Shown: one piece after another, positions 1 through 8,538 of the stretch
Position numbering within the stretch: position 1 is the stretch's first letter
How the letters are laid out: each line of letters begins with the position of its first letter
DNA from: Caldilineaceae bacterium
GTDB lineage: Bacteria > Chloroflexota > Anaerolineae > Caldilineales > Caldilineaceae
Direction: 5' to 3'
Length of the DNA stretch: 64,000 nt
Assembly: GCA_019637695.1 (NCBI GenBank)
Contig: JAHBVG010000017.1
Location: 30,290 to 94,289 of the forward strand
The notes under the pieces: generated by a model
What the model was told of the DNA's origin: nothing
Databases searched by the model: none
Seen by the model: the letters and a program-made list of their open reading frames with translations, nothing else
Position numbers and translations under genes: made by a program

Positions 1-1590
1 GTGGACGGTCTGATAGAGCAGATAGCCTGGGCGATCATAGTTCATAGGCAGGTTGAGCAGCGAGCCGCCGCTTTCCTCGGCAATTTGCGCGTAGTAATAA
101 GGCGTATCGGGCGGTGAAAGCGGATAGGGCGCGACCCAGAATTCGGCCAGCACCACAAGGACGGCAACTACTGCCAGCGAGCGGCGCAGGCGGGGGGATC
201 GACGGCGCAGAAGTGCATGAAGGCCAATCGCCGCTGTCACTGCCATCGCCAGTTGCACCATCACGGCGAAACGGCTCACGCTGCGGCTTATGCGCATGAA
301 GGGAATGGTGCGGTTGAGCAGTTCGTAGGGCGTCCAACCTGGGGGCTGTTCACCTGTGGGGATATCGTCCCAACCAATGGTGCGCAGATTTAACACAGGT
401 CCAAGCGCAATCAGCAAAAAGAAGAGCGCGCCCACCAGCCAGAATCCGCTGCGTCGCCGGTCGAGCCATGCCGCGGCCAGGGCCAGGATCAACGGCAGAT
501 AGCCGATGGCGATGGTCCGTTCGCTGACCGGCGCGATCTGGTTGCCCACCCACATGAAGCTTTCCGGGCGGAAGAGCGTATGCAGTCGGTTAGGGATGAG
601 GAAATCGGCCAGTGTTGCGCTGAGAATGTAGAGATCGCTGGCCGGACGTTCCATAAAGTCGAAGCGGATCGCCTCGCGCACCATCGGTGCCAGGATCGGA
701 CTGAGCAGCACAACAAAGACGATCCCCGCCGTGAGCGCCGGGAGGATTGTCATCATCAGCGTTCGTGCTGCCCCTCGGCCTGACTTGCGCCGGGTGATCC
801 AATGCCTGATTTCCGCTCCCCATTGCCAAAACAGGAAGAACGCCGTAAAGAGGAAGAGGTAAAGCACAAAATACCAATCGCACAATCCCACCAGCGCCAG
901 GAAAAGCCCCGCCATCCATCCATCGCGCCGCCAGGGCAGCCCTGCGCGCACATGGGCCGTCCCCCGCAGCAGATAGAGGATGTAGAACGGCATCCACTGT
1001 AGACTCATCACCTGCATATGGCCAAGCAAATGCGCCATGTGGAACGGAGAGAAGGTGAAGATGACGCCAGCGAGAAAGGATATTGGATATTGGGTATTGG
1101 GTATTGGGTGACAATATCCAATACCCAATACCCTCTTCAGCACCCACAACGCCAACAGAAAGACCCCATACCCACCCAGCACCCAACTGATCCAAACCAC
1201 GCTGTTGTAGGCGGGGATCAGTCCGCTACTGAGTTGGATGGGCAGGGTGACCAATCCGTTGAAGGGGTTGAGGGTGTGGAAGTAGAGACCGACGCCGGTG
1301 GGCGCGTAGAGCAGATCGGTGAAGAAGGGATGCTGCACCCGCTCGACAAGCGCTACCTTGATCCACCAGAGGTTCCAATAATTTTGCCAGCCGTCAAAAC
1401 TATCGCCAGGGATGGCAGTCGTCAGGTTGGCGGCGAGCGGCCAGGTCATCACCCCGGTAAGCAAGGCATAGAGGACAATCACCAGCGGATGCACCCAACC
1501 AACCGTCGTGGGGATGGGGATCTGCGGCGACTGATTGGCATGAACAGATGGAGCAATCACAGGCGAAAGGAACCTTGTAGAAGGAGTCAC
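1..1590 (-). CDS. Polytopic membrane protein, glycosyltransferase-C-like (partial, runs off left edge)
   Basis: An uninterrupted frame of about 530 codons leaves the window at position 1, so the C-terminus is missing. The visible part alternates hydrophobic helices with short loops. After the first helix comes a loop with the residues [14 protein letters not shown], and further on '[14 protein letters not shown]', the style of large membrane glycosyltransferases or mannosyltransferases of the GT-C fold. That family placement is inference. The start is unclear: GTG codons at 1590 and 1560 are possible and neither has a good ribosome binding site. An AATACCC-word hairpin repeat (1078-1134) sits in frame and adds about 19 residues between two conserved segments. 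Shorter open frames on this strand here are shadows of this one. Confidence 0.7.
   Translation of the reverse strand, partial: MTPSTRFLSPVIAPSVHANQSPQIPIPTTVGWVHPLVIVLYALLTGVMTWPLAANLTTAIPGDSFDGWQNYWNLWWIKVALVERVQHPFFTDLLYAPTGVGLYFHTLNPFNGLVTLPIQLSSGLIPAYNSVVWISWVLGGYGVFLLALWVLKRVLGIGYCHPIPNTQYPISFLAGVIFTFSPFHMAHLLGHMQVMSLQWMPFYILYLLRGTAHVRAGLPWRRDGWMAGLFLALVGLCDWYFVLYLFLFTAFFLFWQWGAEIRHWITRRKSGRGAARTLMMTILPALTAGIVFVVLLSPILAPMVREAIRFDFMERPASDLYILSATLADFLIPNRLHTLFRPESFMWVGNQIAPVSERTIAIGYLPLILALAAAWLDRRRSGFWLVGALFFLLIALGPVLNLRTIGWDDIPTGEQPPGWTPYELLNRTIPFMRISRSVSRFAVMVQLAMAVTAAIGLHALLRRRSPRLRRSLAVVAVLVVLAEFWVAPYPLSPPDTPYYYAQIAEESGGSLLNLPMNYDRPGYLLYQTVH
1078..1134. repeat. Short-word hairpin repeat (ATACCCA words) inside a coding sequence
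   Basis: Two arms built of tandem ATTGGGT/ATACCCA-type words form an imperfect inverted repeat of 57 bp, a multiple of three. It lies inside the membrane-protein frame and is translated as a Pro/Tyr/Ile-rich stretch. The same words recur in the hairpin at 43805-43889. Confidence 0.8.
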
Positions 1591-1653
1591 GAGTAAGGAG
1601 CAATGAGTAAGCCAGAGACGACAGCGGGCGCGTACTCATTACTCCTTACTCAT
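1591..1653. repeat. Short-word hairpin repeat (GAGTAAG/AGTAATG words)
   Basis: Arms 1591-1610 and 1633-1653 are near-complementary runs of GAGTAAGGAGTAATGAGTAA-type words. The element lies directly after the folD stop codon. The same words form the hairpin at 22235-22326. Confidence 0.75.
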
Positions 1654-2511
1654 CTAGATCCCAAACTGGCGGCGATACGCTTCGAGTAAATTTTGCATGA
1701 GCATGACATTGGTCATGGGGCCGGTGCCGCCGGGGACGGGCGTCATCATGCCTGCCACGGCGGCGACGCTTTCTTGCTCACAATCCCCTTTGAGGCCGGC
1801 GTCGGTGTAGGTGGTGCCAAAGTCGACGACAATTGCGCCCGGTTTCACCCATTCGCCGGTGACCATCTCTGGGCGACCCACGGCCGCGCAGAGGATATCG
1901 GCCTCGCGCGCAACTGCTGGCAGATCCTGAGTGCGGCTGTGGGCAATGGTGACAGTACAGTGGCGGTGGAGCAGAAGCAGGGCCATAGGCTTGCCCACAA
2001 TATCGCTGCGCCCGATCACCACAGCCCGTTTGCCTTTGAATTCGACGCCCGCCTCTTCCAATAAGCAAATCGCGCCGGCAGGCGTTGCCGGTACAAAATA
2101 GGGTGGACGCTGCGCCGAGAGCCGTCCTGCATTTTGCGGGTGGACGCCGTCCACATCTTTGGCCGGGTTGAGCTGATCCACAAGGAGGTTGCCGTCGATC
2201 TGGGCCGGGAGCGGCTCTAAAATCATAATGCCATGTACGCCACTATCCCCATTCAGTTGATCCAAGAGCGAGTTGACTGTACCCTGATCGCTCTCCCCAG
2301 AGAGGATCTGGGCGCTGAAACAGACGCCGACACCCGTACAGGTCCGCTCAATGGCGCGGGCATACCCGGCGGCAGCCGGGTCATCGCCAACTTGCAGCAC
2401 TGCCAGTGTAGGGTGGACGCCGTGCTGCGCGATCAAGGCAGCGAAGGTCTCTTTGAGGGTTGTGCGCATGGATTGGGAGAGCTTTTTGCCGTCAAGCAGA
2501 TGTGCGCTCAT
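1654..2511 (-). CDS. folD: FolD-like methylenetetrahydrofolate dehydrogenase, probably without cyclohydrolase activity
   Basis: A 285-residue FolD. It normally oxidises 5,10-methylene-THF with NAD(P)+ and hydrolyses the methenyl product in the cytosol. The Rossmann signature [14 protein letters not shown] and the KDVDG motif (D121) are present. A gapless comparison with the family motifs shows Y50 kept, but the catalytic lysine (E. coli K54) is isoleucine and the VQLPL glutamine (Q98) is leucine; here the segment reads ILEPL. These residues are needed for cyclohydrolysis, so this copy is probably a dehydrogenase only. The ATG at 2511 is chosen because it overlaps the fchA stop (ATGA) and gives the family length; an upstream extension to 2604 would lie inside fchA. 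The neighbouring fchA can supply the missing step. Confidence 0.93.
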   Translation of the reverse strand: MSAHLLDGKKLSQSMRTTLKETFAALIAQHGVHPTLAVLQVGDDPAAAGYARAIERTCTGVGVCFSAQILSGESDQGTVNSLLDQLNGDSGVHGIMILEPLPAQIDGNLLVDQLNPAKDVDGVHPQNAGRLSAQRPPYFVPATPAGAICLLEEAGVEFKGKRAVVIGRSDIVGKPMALLLLHRHCTVTIAHSRTQDLPAVAREADILCAAVGRPEMVTGEWVKPGAIVVDFGTTYTDAGLKGDCEQESVAAVAGMMTPVPGGTGPMTNVMLMQNLLEAYRRQFGI

Positions 2512-3149
2512 ACTGTCACCCCAAGTGTGGCGGAACAGGCGGCGCGGGCTTCGTTGTAGGCCATCTGGGCGTTGGAGACCAACTTCTCTGCTTTGGATCC
2601 CCACGCTGCCGTGTAGGCTTCATCCTTGATATATTTCAAGTTAATGTTTACGTTGACCAATGCGCTGAGCAGCGCGCCAAAGGCAAGATGGGCAGAAGTG
2701 GCGGCGTCACTGACCACATTGCTGTTGCCCTTTTCGGCAATGGGCTTGGCTAGTTTCAACAAGGTAAGGCACTTTTCGGCAATGCTAAAGGGGACTTCGG
2801 TTGCGCCGCGCATGGCCTGTTGCAAGGCTTCGGTGCGCGCCGCCTTCTCTTCGTCGGTGCTGCGGGGCATCGTGTAACAGGCTGCCACGGCTTCAAAGGC
2901 TTCCGCGTCCTTATTGATGAGTTCGTATAGTTCCTGGCGCAGTGTCTCGCTGTGGTTGAGATAGCTCTGCATCTCTTCTTCAACATCAGCGTATTTGGAG
3001 CGGCCTTTCGTAAAATTGATCACCATACTCAGCAGGGCCGCAGCCTGACTTCCGGTGAGGGCTGCTGCGCCGCCGCCGCCGGGTGCGGATTGTTCGGCGG
3101 CCAGGGCATCGAGGAACTCTTGGATCGTCGATTCCGCAAAGGTTGCCAT
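2508..3149 (-). CDS. fchA: Methenyltetrahydrofolate cyclohydrolase (FchA / FTCD cyclodeaminase family)
   Basis: A 213-residue, largely helical protein of the formiminotransferase-cyclodeaminase superfamily. The N-terminal glycine-rich motif [13 protein letters not shown] is typical (usually PGGGS), and the length fits stand-alone FchA. FchA converts 5,10-methenyl-THF to 10-formyl-THF. The ATG at 3149 has a GGAAGGA ribosome binding site 7 bases upstream. It is the first gene of a two-gene operon and overlaps folD by 4 bases. Because the FolD partner lacks cyclohydrolase residues, FchA is inferred to be the main cyclohydrolase of the pair. Confidence 0.9.
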   Translation of the reverse strand: MATFAESTIQEFLDALAAEQSAPGGGGAAALTGSQAAALLSMVINFTKGRSKYADVEEEMQSYLNHSETLRQELYELINKDAEAFEAVAACYTMPRSTDEEKAARTEALQQAMRGATEVPFSIAEKCLTLLKLAKPIAEKGNSNVVSDAATSAHLAFGALLSALVNVNINLKYIKDEAYTAAWGSKAEKLVSNAQMAYNEARAACSATLGVTV

Positions 3150-3322
3150 GGGGATTCCTTCCTTTCCGTAATGGTGGAAATGTCATCTGCCATTTTACCA
3201 TCAGGCACCCGAAAAGAGGAATGGCGGTTGTCGATCGGGTGCGTCCCAAATTCTTGGGAAGGTAAGGGATGGTTCGACAAAAATCTGGGATGCGCCCTTG
3301 TCGATCTCTATGCCGCCCCTCA

Positions 3323-4403
3323 CTACGGCAACGGATTCCAAATCATCGAGAGGAGAACCGCCAGCAGGGCCAGCAGCGCGCCGACGGCGGCGAAGGCATA
3401 GCTGATCTCGGTCATCTCGTAACGGGTGATGAAAGAGGTGGGCAATTCCTCAAAGACGGCTTGCAGTTCGTCGGCGCTCTCCGCTGAGAAATACTCCCCG
3501 CCGGTCATCTCTGCCACCAACTTGAGCGTCTCCTCATCAATGCCGCGGCGGAACCACCCCCATACCGCCGCCCCCGCCAAAGGATCCCATGCCGAACTGG
3601 GGCGATCCACTGCTGAAGGGATCGATGCCATACTGCGGGCCGCAGTTCATCACCCCGCCCTGCGCTGTGCCAAAGCCAATGGTATAGACGCGCACGCCCC
3701 GCTCCGCTGCCTGTTGCGCCGCTTCCAACGGCCAGGGTCCGGCGTTGCTGGCCCCATCGGTGAGCAGCACGATGATACTGGGCACATAATCTTCAGGCGT
3801 ATCCGATGGGGAGACAGAGGGTGTCACGCCGTTTGGTGAGCGCACGCTGGGCGCAATGGTCCCATCGATCTCGGCGATGGCATCCAATGATTCCAAAATC
3901 GCGCTGCCAATTGCCGTCCTGCGCCCGGTGGTCAAATTGGCAATGGCCTCCTCCAATAGTTCGGGATCATTGGTGGGCGGCACCAGCAGTTGGGCAAAAC
4001 CAGCAAAGCCCACCAATCCGATCTGTGTGCTGGACTGCTGGCGTTGGATGAACGAGAGCGCGGCGTCCTCGGCGGCGGCCAGCCGGTTGGGTGGAATGTC
4101 GGTGGAACACATGCTGCGTGAGACATCCAGGGCGAGGATGATGGTGGCGCGGCTGCTGGGGACACCTACCGCTGTCACTGGCCTCCCCAACGCGATAATC
4201 AGACTGATGATCGCAAGTATAAAGAGGGCGAAGGGCAGATGACGGCGGATCTGTGATTGCCCAACCAGCGCCTCGCGCACCAATGAGAGGCTGGAATAGC
4301 GCACGGTGAATCGTCGCCGGCGACGCAACATCCACACATATCCCCAGATTGCCAGCGGGATCAAGGCCAGCAACAGTAAAAATCCCGGCCATAGCATACC
4401 CAT
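3323..4403 (-). CDS. VWA domain membrane protein (BatA-like), interrupted by a frameshift
   Basis: The N-terminal part (4403 to about 3560) has a BatA-type membrane segment, then a von Willebrand A domain with the MIDAS signature DVSRS, a second site LLTDG, and the start of the C-terminal linker. The expected continuation (RRGIDEETLKLVAEMTGG and a last membrane helix ending at 3323) is in another frame. The switch maps to a run of five C on the plus strand at 3557-3561: one G fewer on the coding strand would restore MGWFRRGIDEE. It could be a sequencing error in a homopolymer, phase variation or a real lesion. As read, the frame stops at 3537 after 288 residues and lacks the C-terminal anchor. 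The ATG at 4403 follows GGGAGG. It is the last gene of the MoxR operon. Confidence 0.85.
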
Positions 4404-4443
4404 TGCATACCTCCCAATCTACCAAGCAAGCTCGCCCGCGTCC

Positions 4444-5424
4444 TCAGTGCAGGCGGCTAAACCAAAGCAGCGAGAACAGACCGCTAATCGCCAAGAAGAG
4501 AATGCTCACGCCCGCGAAGATCGAGGTGATCTCCATCTCTTGGGATCTGACAACCAGTTGCGGGCTGAGATTTTCGTAGACGGTGCGTAGATCCTCTTCG
4601 TTGGCGGCGTTGTAATAGACGCCGCCGGTCAATTCGGCGATCAAGCGTAACGATTCCTCGTCGAGCCGAGAATGAACGGTGAACCCTTCGATCTGCAAGA
4701 TGGCGCCCTCTGCGCTGCCGATACCGATGGGGTAGATGCGAATTCCGTAATCAGCGGCAGCCTGCGCCGCCTCAAAAGGATCGGGCGGCGCTGTGTTCTC
4801 GCCGTCGGTGAGCAGCACGATCACCGCCGATTGGTGGATGGGTCGCTGCGCTGTCGCTGCTTCTTCGTCCACATCCGCGGGATCTTCCGGCTCGTCAAAG
4901 ATCGTGTTGAGCGAGGCCAGGATGCCGTGGGCCAGGGATGTGCCGCGCTCAGGATCAAGACGGTTGATGGCAGCGAAGATGGCCTCTTGATCGTCGGTGG
5001 GCGGCTGCACGGCGAAACCACTGTCGCTGAACGAGACGACGCCGATGCGCACGGTGGGCGGTTGGCGCTGGACAAATTCCAGCGCGGCGGCTTTGGCCGC
5101 TTCCATGCGCGTTGGCGCCAGATCATCCGCCGCCATGCTGCCGGAGACATCAAAGGCGAGGATCACTGTTCCTTCGAGTCGGGGCAGCCCCACAACCGCC
5201 TGCGGACGCGCCAGCGAAATCAACAACAACATAAGTCCGGTCAACAACAGCAGCGAGGGCAGATGGCGACGTCGCCCCAACGGACGCCCGGCATCCTGTA
5301 CAAAGCCGAGCGTCCCATAGCGTGTGGCAAGCTGCCGCCGCCGCGCCTGCATCCGCAGATAAAGCGCCACCAACAGCGGAATCAGCAGCAGGGAAAATAA
5401 CATAGAAGGCCAGATGAAAGTCAT
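4444..5424 (-). CDS. VWA domain membrane protein (BatA/BatB-like)
   Basis: 326 residues with two N-terminal membrane helices (about 5-22 and 57-74), a von Willebrand A domain with an intact MIDAS (DVSGS, then a Thr in RGTSLAHG, then LLTDGEN), a linker, and a C-terminal helix ending LLWFSRLH. It is anchored so that the VWA domain projects from the membrane. Such proteins work with MoxR ATPases in assembling or activating other proteins, possibly in envelope stress; the exact target here is unknown. It is an intact paralogue of the frameshifted gene downstream and lies in the order MoxR, DUF58, VWA, VWA typical of these operons. The ribosome binding site is weak. Confidence 0.9.
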   Translation of the reverse strand: MTFIWPSMLFSLLLIPLLVALYLRMQARRRQLATRYGTLGFVQDAGRPLGRRRHLPSLLLLTGLMLLLISLARPQAVVGLPRLEGTVILAFDVSGSMAADDLAPTRMEAAKAAALEFVQRQPPTVRIGVVSFSDSGFAVQPPTDDQEAIFAAINRLDPERGTSLAHGILASLNTIFDEPEDPADVDEEAATAQRPIHQSAVIVLLTDGENTAPPDPFEAAQAAADYGIRIYPIGIGSAEGAILQIEGFTVHSRLDEESLRLIAELTGGVYYNAANEEDLRTVYENLSPQLVVRSQEMEITSIFAGVSILFLAISGLFSLLWFSRLH

Positions 5425-5445
5425 GGTTGTGTCCGTAAAGATAGA

Positions 5446-5520
5446 TGAATGGTGATTGGTGATAGAGGATAGGGGTTCAGAAAACCCGAATCACCATTCA
5501 CCAATCACCATTCACCAATC
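5446..5520. repeat. Short-word hairpin repeat (CACCATT/CACCAAT words)
   Basis: Tandem GGTGATT-type words on the left pair with CACCATTCACCAATCACC words on the right around a small AGAAAACCC loop. It separates the DUF58 stop codon from the VWA gene. Confidence 0.8.
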
Positions 5521-6412
5521 ACTTCCTCTTCCTCAACGCGGCGAAGCGGACGATGGCGCGGACCATATCTTCTTCGGTCGAGAGCGAGAGGGCGTCGACG
5601 CCAGCGCGGCGGAAGGTTGCTGTCAGGGCGGCTTCGCGACGCTCGGCAGCCTCACGAAAACGCTGGCGGAATTTCTTGTCTCGTGTATCCACGTAGAGTT
5701 GCTCGCCGGTCTCGGCGTCTTCCATGATGATGGGGCCGATGTCCGGCAGCTCGACTTCGCGCGGATCCCAAAGGCGGATGGCGAGAACCTCATGGCGCTG
5801 GGCGAGCAAGCTCAGCGCACGTTCCCAGCCGGGTTCGCTGATAAAATCTGAGATAACGAAGACCAATGACCGTTTTTTGATCGAGTGCAGCGCGGATTGG
5901 AGCAGGGGGGCCAGATTGGTGAACGATGACTGCGGCGACGTTGGCTGCTTGAGCAGATCGTTGACAAGGCGCAAGACCTGAATGCGTCCGCCCCGCGCTG
6001 GGATCGTCCTGTCCACGCGGTGGTTGTAGAAGATGGCGCCGACGCGATTGCCGTGGCGCGTGAGCAGCCGCGCGATCGTCGTCACAAAATCCACAAGCAC
6101 CTTCCGTTTCACACTTTCCACGGCGCCGAACTCCATAGACGGGCTAAGATCGAGCAGAAACCAGGCGTTGATCTCGCGGTCCTCGACATATTGGCGCACG
6201 TAAGGCGTGTCCATGCGCGCAGTGACGTTCCAATCGATATAGCGGATATCGTCTTCGGGCTGGTATTCGCGCAGATCGGCAAAATCCACCCCATATCCAT
6301 AGAAGAGACTGCGGTAATCGCCCTGTAACAACCCATCCAATCGGCGGATGACCTGCCAATCCAGCCGCAACAGGATCTGCTCAGGCGTGGACGCGACGGT
6401 TAGCATACTCAT
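5519..6412 (-). CDS. DUF58 domain protein of MoxR operon
   Basis: 297 residues. The hallmark DUF58 segment DFADLREYQPEDDIRYIDWN lies near residue 50, followed by a VWA-like fold with LLDLSPSMEFG (a DxSxS metal site) and FVISDF. It probably acts beside the MoxR ATPase as an adaptor. The start at ATG 6412 is chosen because GAGGTG lies 7 bases upstream; it overlaps the moxR 3' end by 32 bases. A longer upstream frame would sit entirely inside moxR. Function is known only from context. Confidence 0.9.
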   Translation of the reverse strand: MSMLTVASTPEQILLRLDWQVIRRLDGLLQGDYRSLFYGYGVDFADLREYQPEDDIRYIDWNVTARMDTPYVRQYVEDREINAWFLLDLSPSMEFGAVESVKRKVLVDFVTTIARLLTRHGNRVGAIFYNHRVDRTIPARGGRIQVLRLVNDLLKQPTSPQSSFTNLAPLLQSALHSIKKRSLVFVISDFISEPGWERALSLLAQRHEVLAIRLWDPREVELPDIGPIIMEDAETGEQLYVDTRDKKFRQRFREAAERREAALTATFRRAGVDALSLSTEEDMVRAIVRFAALRKRK

Positions 6413-7391
6413 GGAGAGGCACCTCTGGCATCGGAATCCGGTTGAGGATCTTTTGCAATAGATCGTCGGCGCTGACGTTGTCCGAGAGCGCCTCATAGGA
6501 CAGCACAAGTCGATGGCGGATGACATCAAAGGCCACGTCGAAGACATCTTTGGGCAGCGCATAGGATCGCCCGCGCACAAAGGCAAGCGCCCGCGCCGCC
6601 AGGATCAAGTTGATCGACGCCCGTGGGCTGGCGCCAAAGGTAATATAGGTCTCCACTTCTTTGAGACCAAACTCTCTCGGCTGGCGCGTGGCCGTCACCA
6701 TTTTGACGGCGTACTCGATGAGCGCTGGATCGACGTAGACCCCATCCGCCTCCTGCTGCAACCGCAGCAACTGATCTGTATCCAACACCTGTTGCACGGT
6801 CTGGACCATCCCGGTCATACGTTCAACGATGACAAATTCCTCGGTGGCGCTGGGGTAGCCGACAAGCACCTTAAGCATGAAGCGATCCACCTGGGCTTCG
6901 GGTAGCGGATAGGTGCCCTCGGTCTCAATCGGGTTCTGCGTCGCCAACACAAGAAAAGGCTGCGGCACGGGGAAGGTCTCGCGCCCGATGGTCACCTGCC
7001 GCTCCTGCATGACTTCGAGCAGCGCGCTTTGCACCTTGGCCGGCGCACGGTTGATCTCATCTGCCAGCAGGAGGTTGGTAAAGACAGGGCCGAACGAGGT
7101 GTTGAATTCGCCGGTCCGCTGGTTGTAGATGCGCGTGCCCACCAGATCGGCGGGGACAAGATCGGGCGTGAATTGGATGCGTTTGAACTCGCCGCCAATC
7201 GATTCGGCCAGCGTCTTGATCGCCATCGTCTTTGCCAGCCCTGGCACCCCTTCCACCAGGATGTGTCCACGCGCCAGTAGCGCCACAATCAGCCGCTCCA
7301 ACAAGTGATCCTGGCCGACGATGACCTTTTTCACCTCGTACAGCACCCGTTCCATCACCGTTTCGTGTTGCGAATTTGTTGGTCTATCCAT
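6381..7391 (-). CDS. MoxR family AAA+ ATPase
   Basis: 336 residues, typical MoxR length. The Walker A motif is GVPGLAKT (about residue 53), Walker B is LLADEINRAPAKVQSALLE, and a sensor region reads VLATQNPIETEGTYPLPEAQ. MoxR ATPases act as cytosolic chaperones that remodel or insert metal into partner proteins, together with VWA proteins. An AGGAG site lies 8 bases before the ATG at 7391. It heads the operon MoxR-DUF58-VWA-VWA, with the DUF58 gene overlapping its end. Confidence 0.95.
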   Translation of the reverse strand: MDRPTNSQHETVMERVLYEVKKVIVGQDHLLERLIVALLARGHILVEGVPGLAKTMAIKTLAESIGGEFKRIQFTPDLVPADLVGTRIYNQRTGEFNTSFGPVFTNLLLADEINRAPAKVQSALLEVMQERQVTIGRETFPVPQPFLVLATQNPIETEGTYPLPEAQVDRFMLKVLVGYPSATEEFVIVERMTGMVQTVQQVLDTDQLLRLQQEADGVYVDPALIEYAVKMVTATRQPREFGLKEVETYITFGASPRASINLILAARALAFVRGRSYALPKDVFDVAFDVIRHRLVLSYEALSDNVSADDLLQKILNRIPMPEVPLHEYANRRVHA

Positions 7392-7413
7392 TGGTCAGTC
7401 TCCTAATTCAAAA

Positions 7414-7500
7414 AGGGATTGGTGATTAGGGATTGGTGACTGGGAAGAGAAGCCAATCTCTGCCCCAATCCTTAATCCCTAGTCACTAATCCCCAGCCCC
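7414..7500. repeat. Short-word hairpin repeat (CCCAATC/CCTAATC/CCCAGTC heptamers)
   Basis: Left arm of tandem GGGATTGGTGATTAGGGATT-type heptamers and right arm of CCAATCCTTAATCCCTAGTC-type heptamers, with a short spacer. It fills the gap between the protease stop codon and the moxR ribosome binding site. The words match those at 20498, 54277 and 54961. Confidence 0.85.
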
Positions 7501-8343
7501 TTAATAGGGCGGCAGCCCGGCAGCGCCGCCTGCAATATCGATGGGCACGGCAAAGCCAATGCCAATGAAGAAATTCCGTTCGGTCGGGTTGACCAGCCCA
7601 ACGACGATGCCCACGACCTGTCCATCCCGATTGAGCAGCGGACCGCCCGAATTGCCGGGGTTGACGGCGGCATCGATCTGAATCAGATTTTCCAGCCGTT
7701 GATCGCTGTTGCTAGGGCGAAAGCTGCGGTTGAGTCCTGAGATCACGCCTGCGCTCATCGAGCCGTAGAGACCCAGCGGATGGCCCACGGCATAGGCTTC
7801 ATCGCCGATGCGAACAGCGTTGGGGTTGCCCAAGGTAGCGGGTATCAACAGTTCAGGCAACTGGCTCGGTTGCAAGACGGCAATATCGTTTTCGGGCTGG
7901 GCGGCCACGATCTGGCCGATGGCTTCGGTCCCATCGGCAAAGAGAAGGCGAATGGTGGCAGCGTCCTCGACCACATGCAAACTGGTGAGGATATCGCCGC
8001 TGTCGTTGACGATGACGCCGCTGCCCAGTCCACCGCCCTCCTCGTCGTCATCATCTTCCCCAGGAATGCTGGTCTGGATGAGTACCAGCGAAGGCTGGAT
8101 CACACGATAAACAAAGGAGGAATAGGCGGGCGGCTGCGGCGCGGAGGCCAACGCTTCGGCCACGCTATTGTTTACATCGCGCAGGGTCAACTGGGGCGGG
8201 GCTGGGGTCAGTGTTTGGTAGAGCAGAATCGCGCCCAATGCCGCCAACATCCCGGCCAAGAAGAGCGCTGTTCCCAGCCAATAGGGGCGAAATCGCTGGA
8301 GTCGTTGACCGACTTCTGATGATGCTGATGAAAACCTATCCAT
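7501..8343 (-). CDS. S1C (HtrA/trypsin-like) serine protease, membrane anchored
   Basis: About 280 residues with one N-terminal membrane helix (WLGTALFLAGMLAALGAILLY), then a chymotrypsin-fold domain. The catalytic triad is visible: His in LTSLHVVED, Asp in ENDIAVLQ, Ser in NPGNSGGPLL. No PDZ domain follows, so it is shorter than DegP/HtrA; the protease domain would act outside the membrane. The ATG at 8343 is preferred because it lies close to the membrane helix; a GTG at 8397 would add 18 residues of low complexity. It is a single gene between two repeats. A role in quality control of envelope proteins is inferred from the family. Confidence 0.88.
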   Translation of the reverse strand: MDRFSSASSEVGQRLQRFRPYWLGTALFLAGMLAALGAILLYQTLTPAPPQLTLRDVNNSVAEALASAPQPPAYSSFVYRVIQPSLVLIQTSIPGEDDDDEEGGGLGSGVIVNDSGDILTSLHVVEDAATIRLLFADGTEAIGQIVAAQPENDIAVLQPSQLPELLIPATLGNPNAVRIGDEAYAVGHPLGLYGSMSAGVISGLNRSFRPSNSDQRLENLIQIDAAVNPGNSGGPLLNRDGQVVGIVVGLVNPTERNFFIGIGFAVPIDIAGGAAGLPPY

Positions 8344-8494
8344 TAGATGAGTGGTTGGGAATCGAGACAGAGGCACGGGAAAGAGGCTGCGAGGCACGGG
8401 ACCTAAGAATATCGTTCCTGGGCTGGGCTGTCAACCATGATAGCGTCAAACCCGGTTTAGAAATGTGGGCATGGTTCAGATTGGGGTATCTTTG

Positions 8495-8527
8495 AAACCC
8501 GCCAGGGTTCTGAACCCTGGCGGGTTT
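8495..8527. repeat. GCCAGG palindrome (33 bp)
   Basis: Two 16-base arms around a single central T form a perfect palindrome with the core CCCGCCAGGGTTC. It is downstream of the CotH gene and has only a weak T tract, so it may act as a poor terminator. Related copies lie at 12959, 17091 and 41646. Confidence 0.85.
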
Positions 8528-8538
8528 GCCCGTCTGGG

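Noticed and set aside
590..1195. A 201-codon minus-strand frame in the left membrane gene
   Set aside because: It is out of frame with the longer uninterrupted hydrophobic frame from 1590 to the window edge, and has low-complexity composition.
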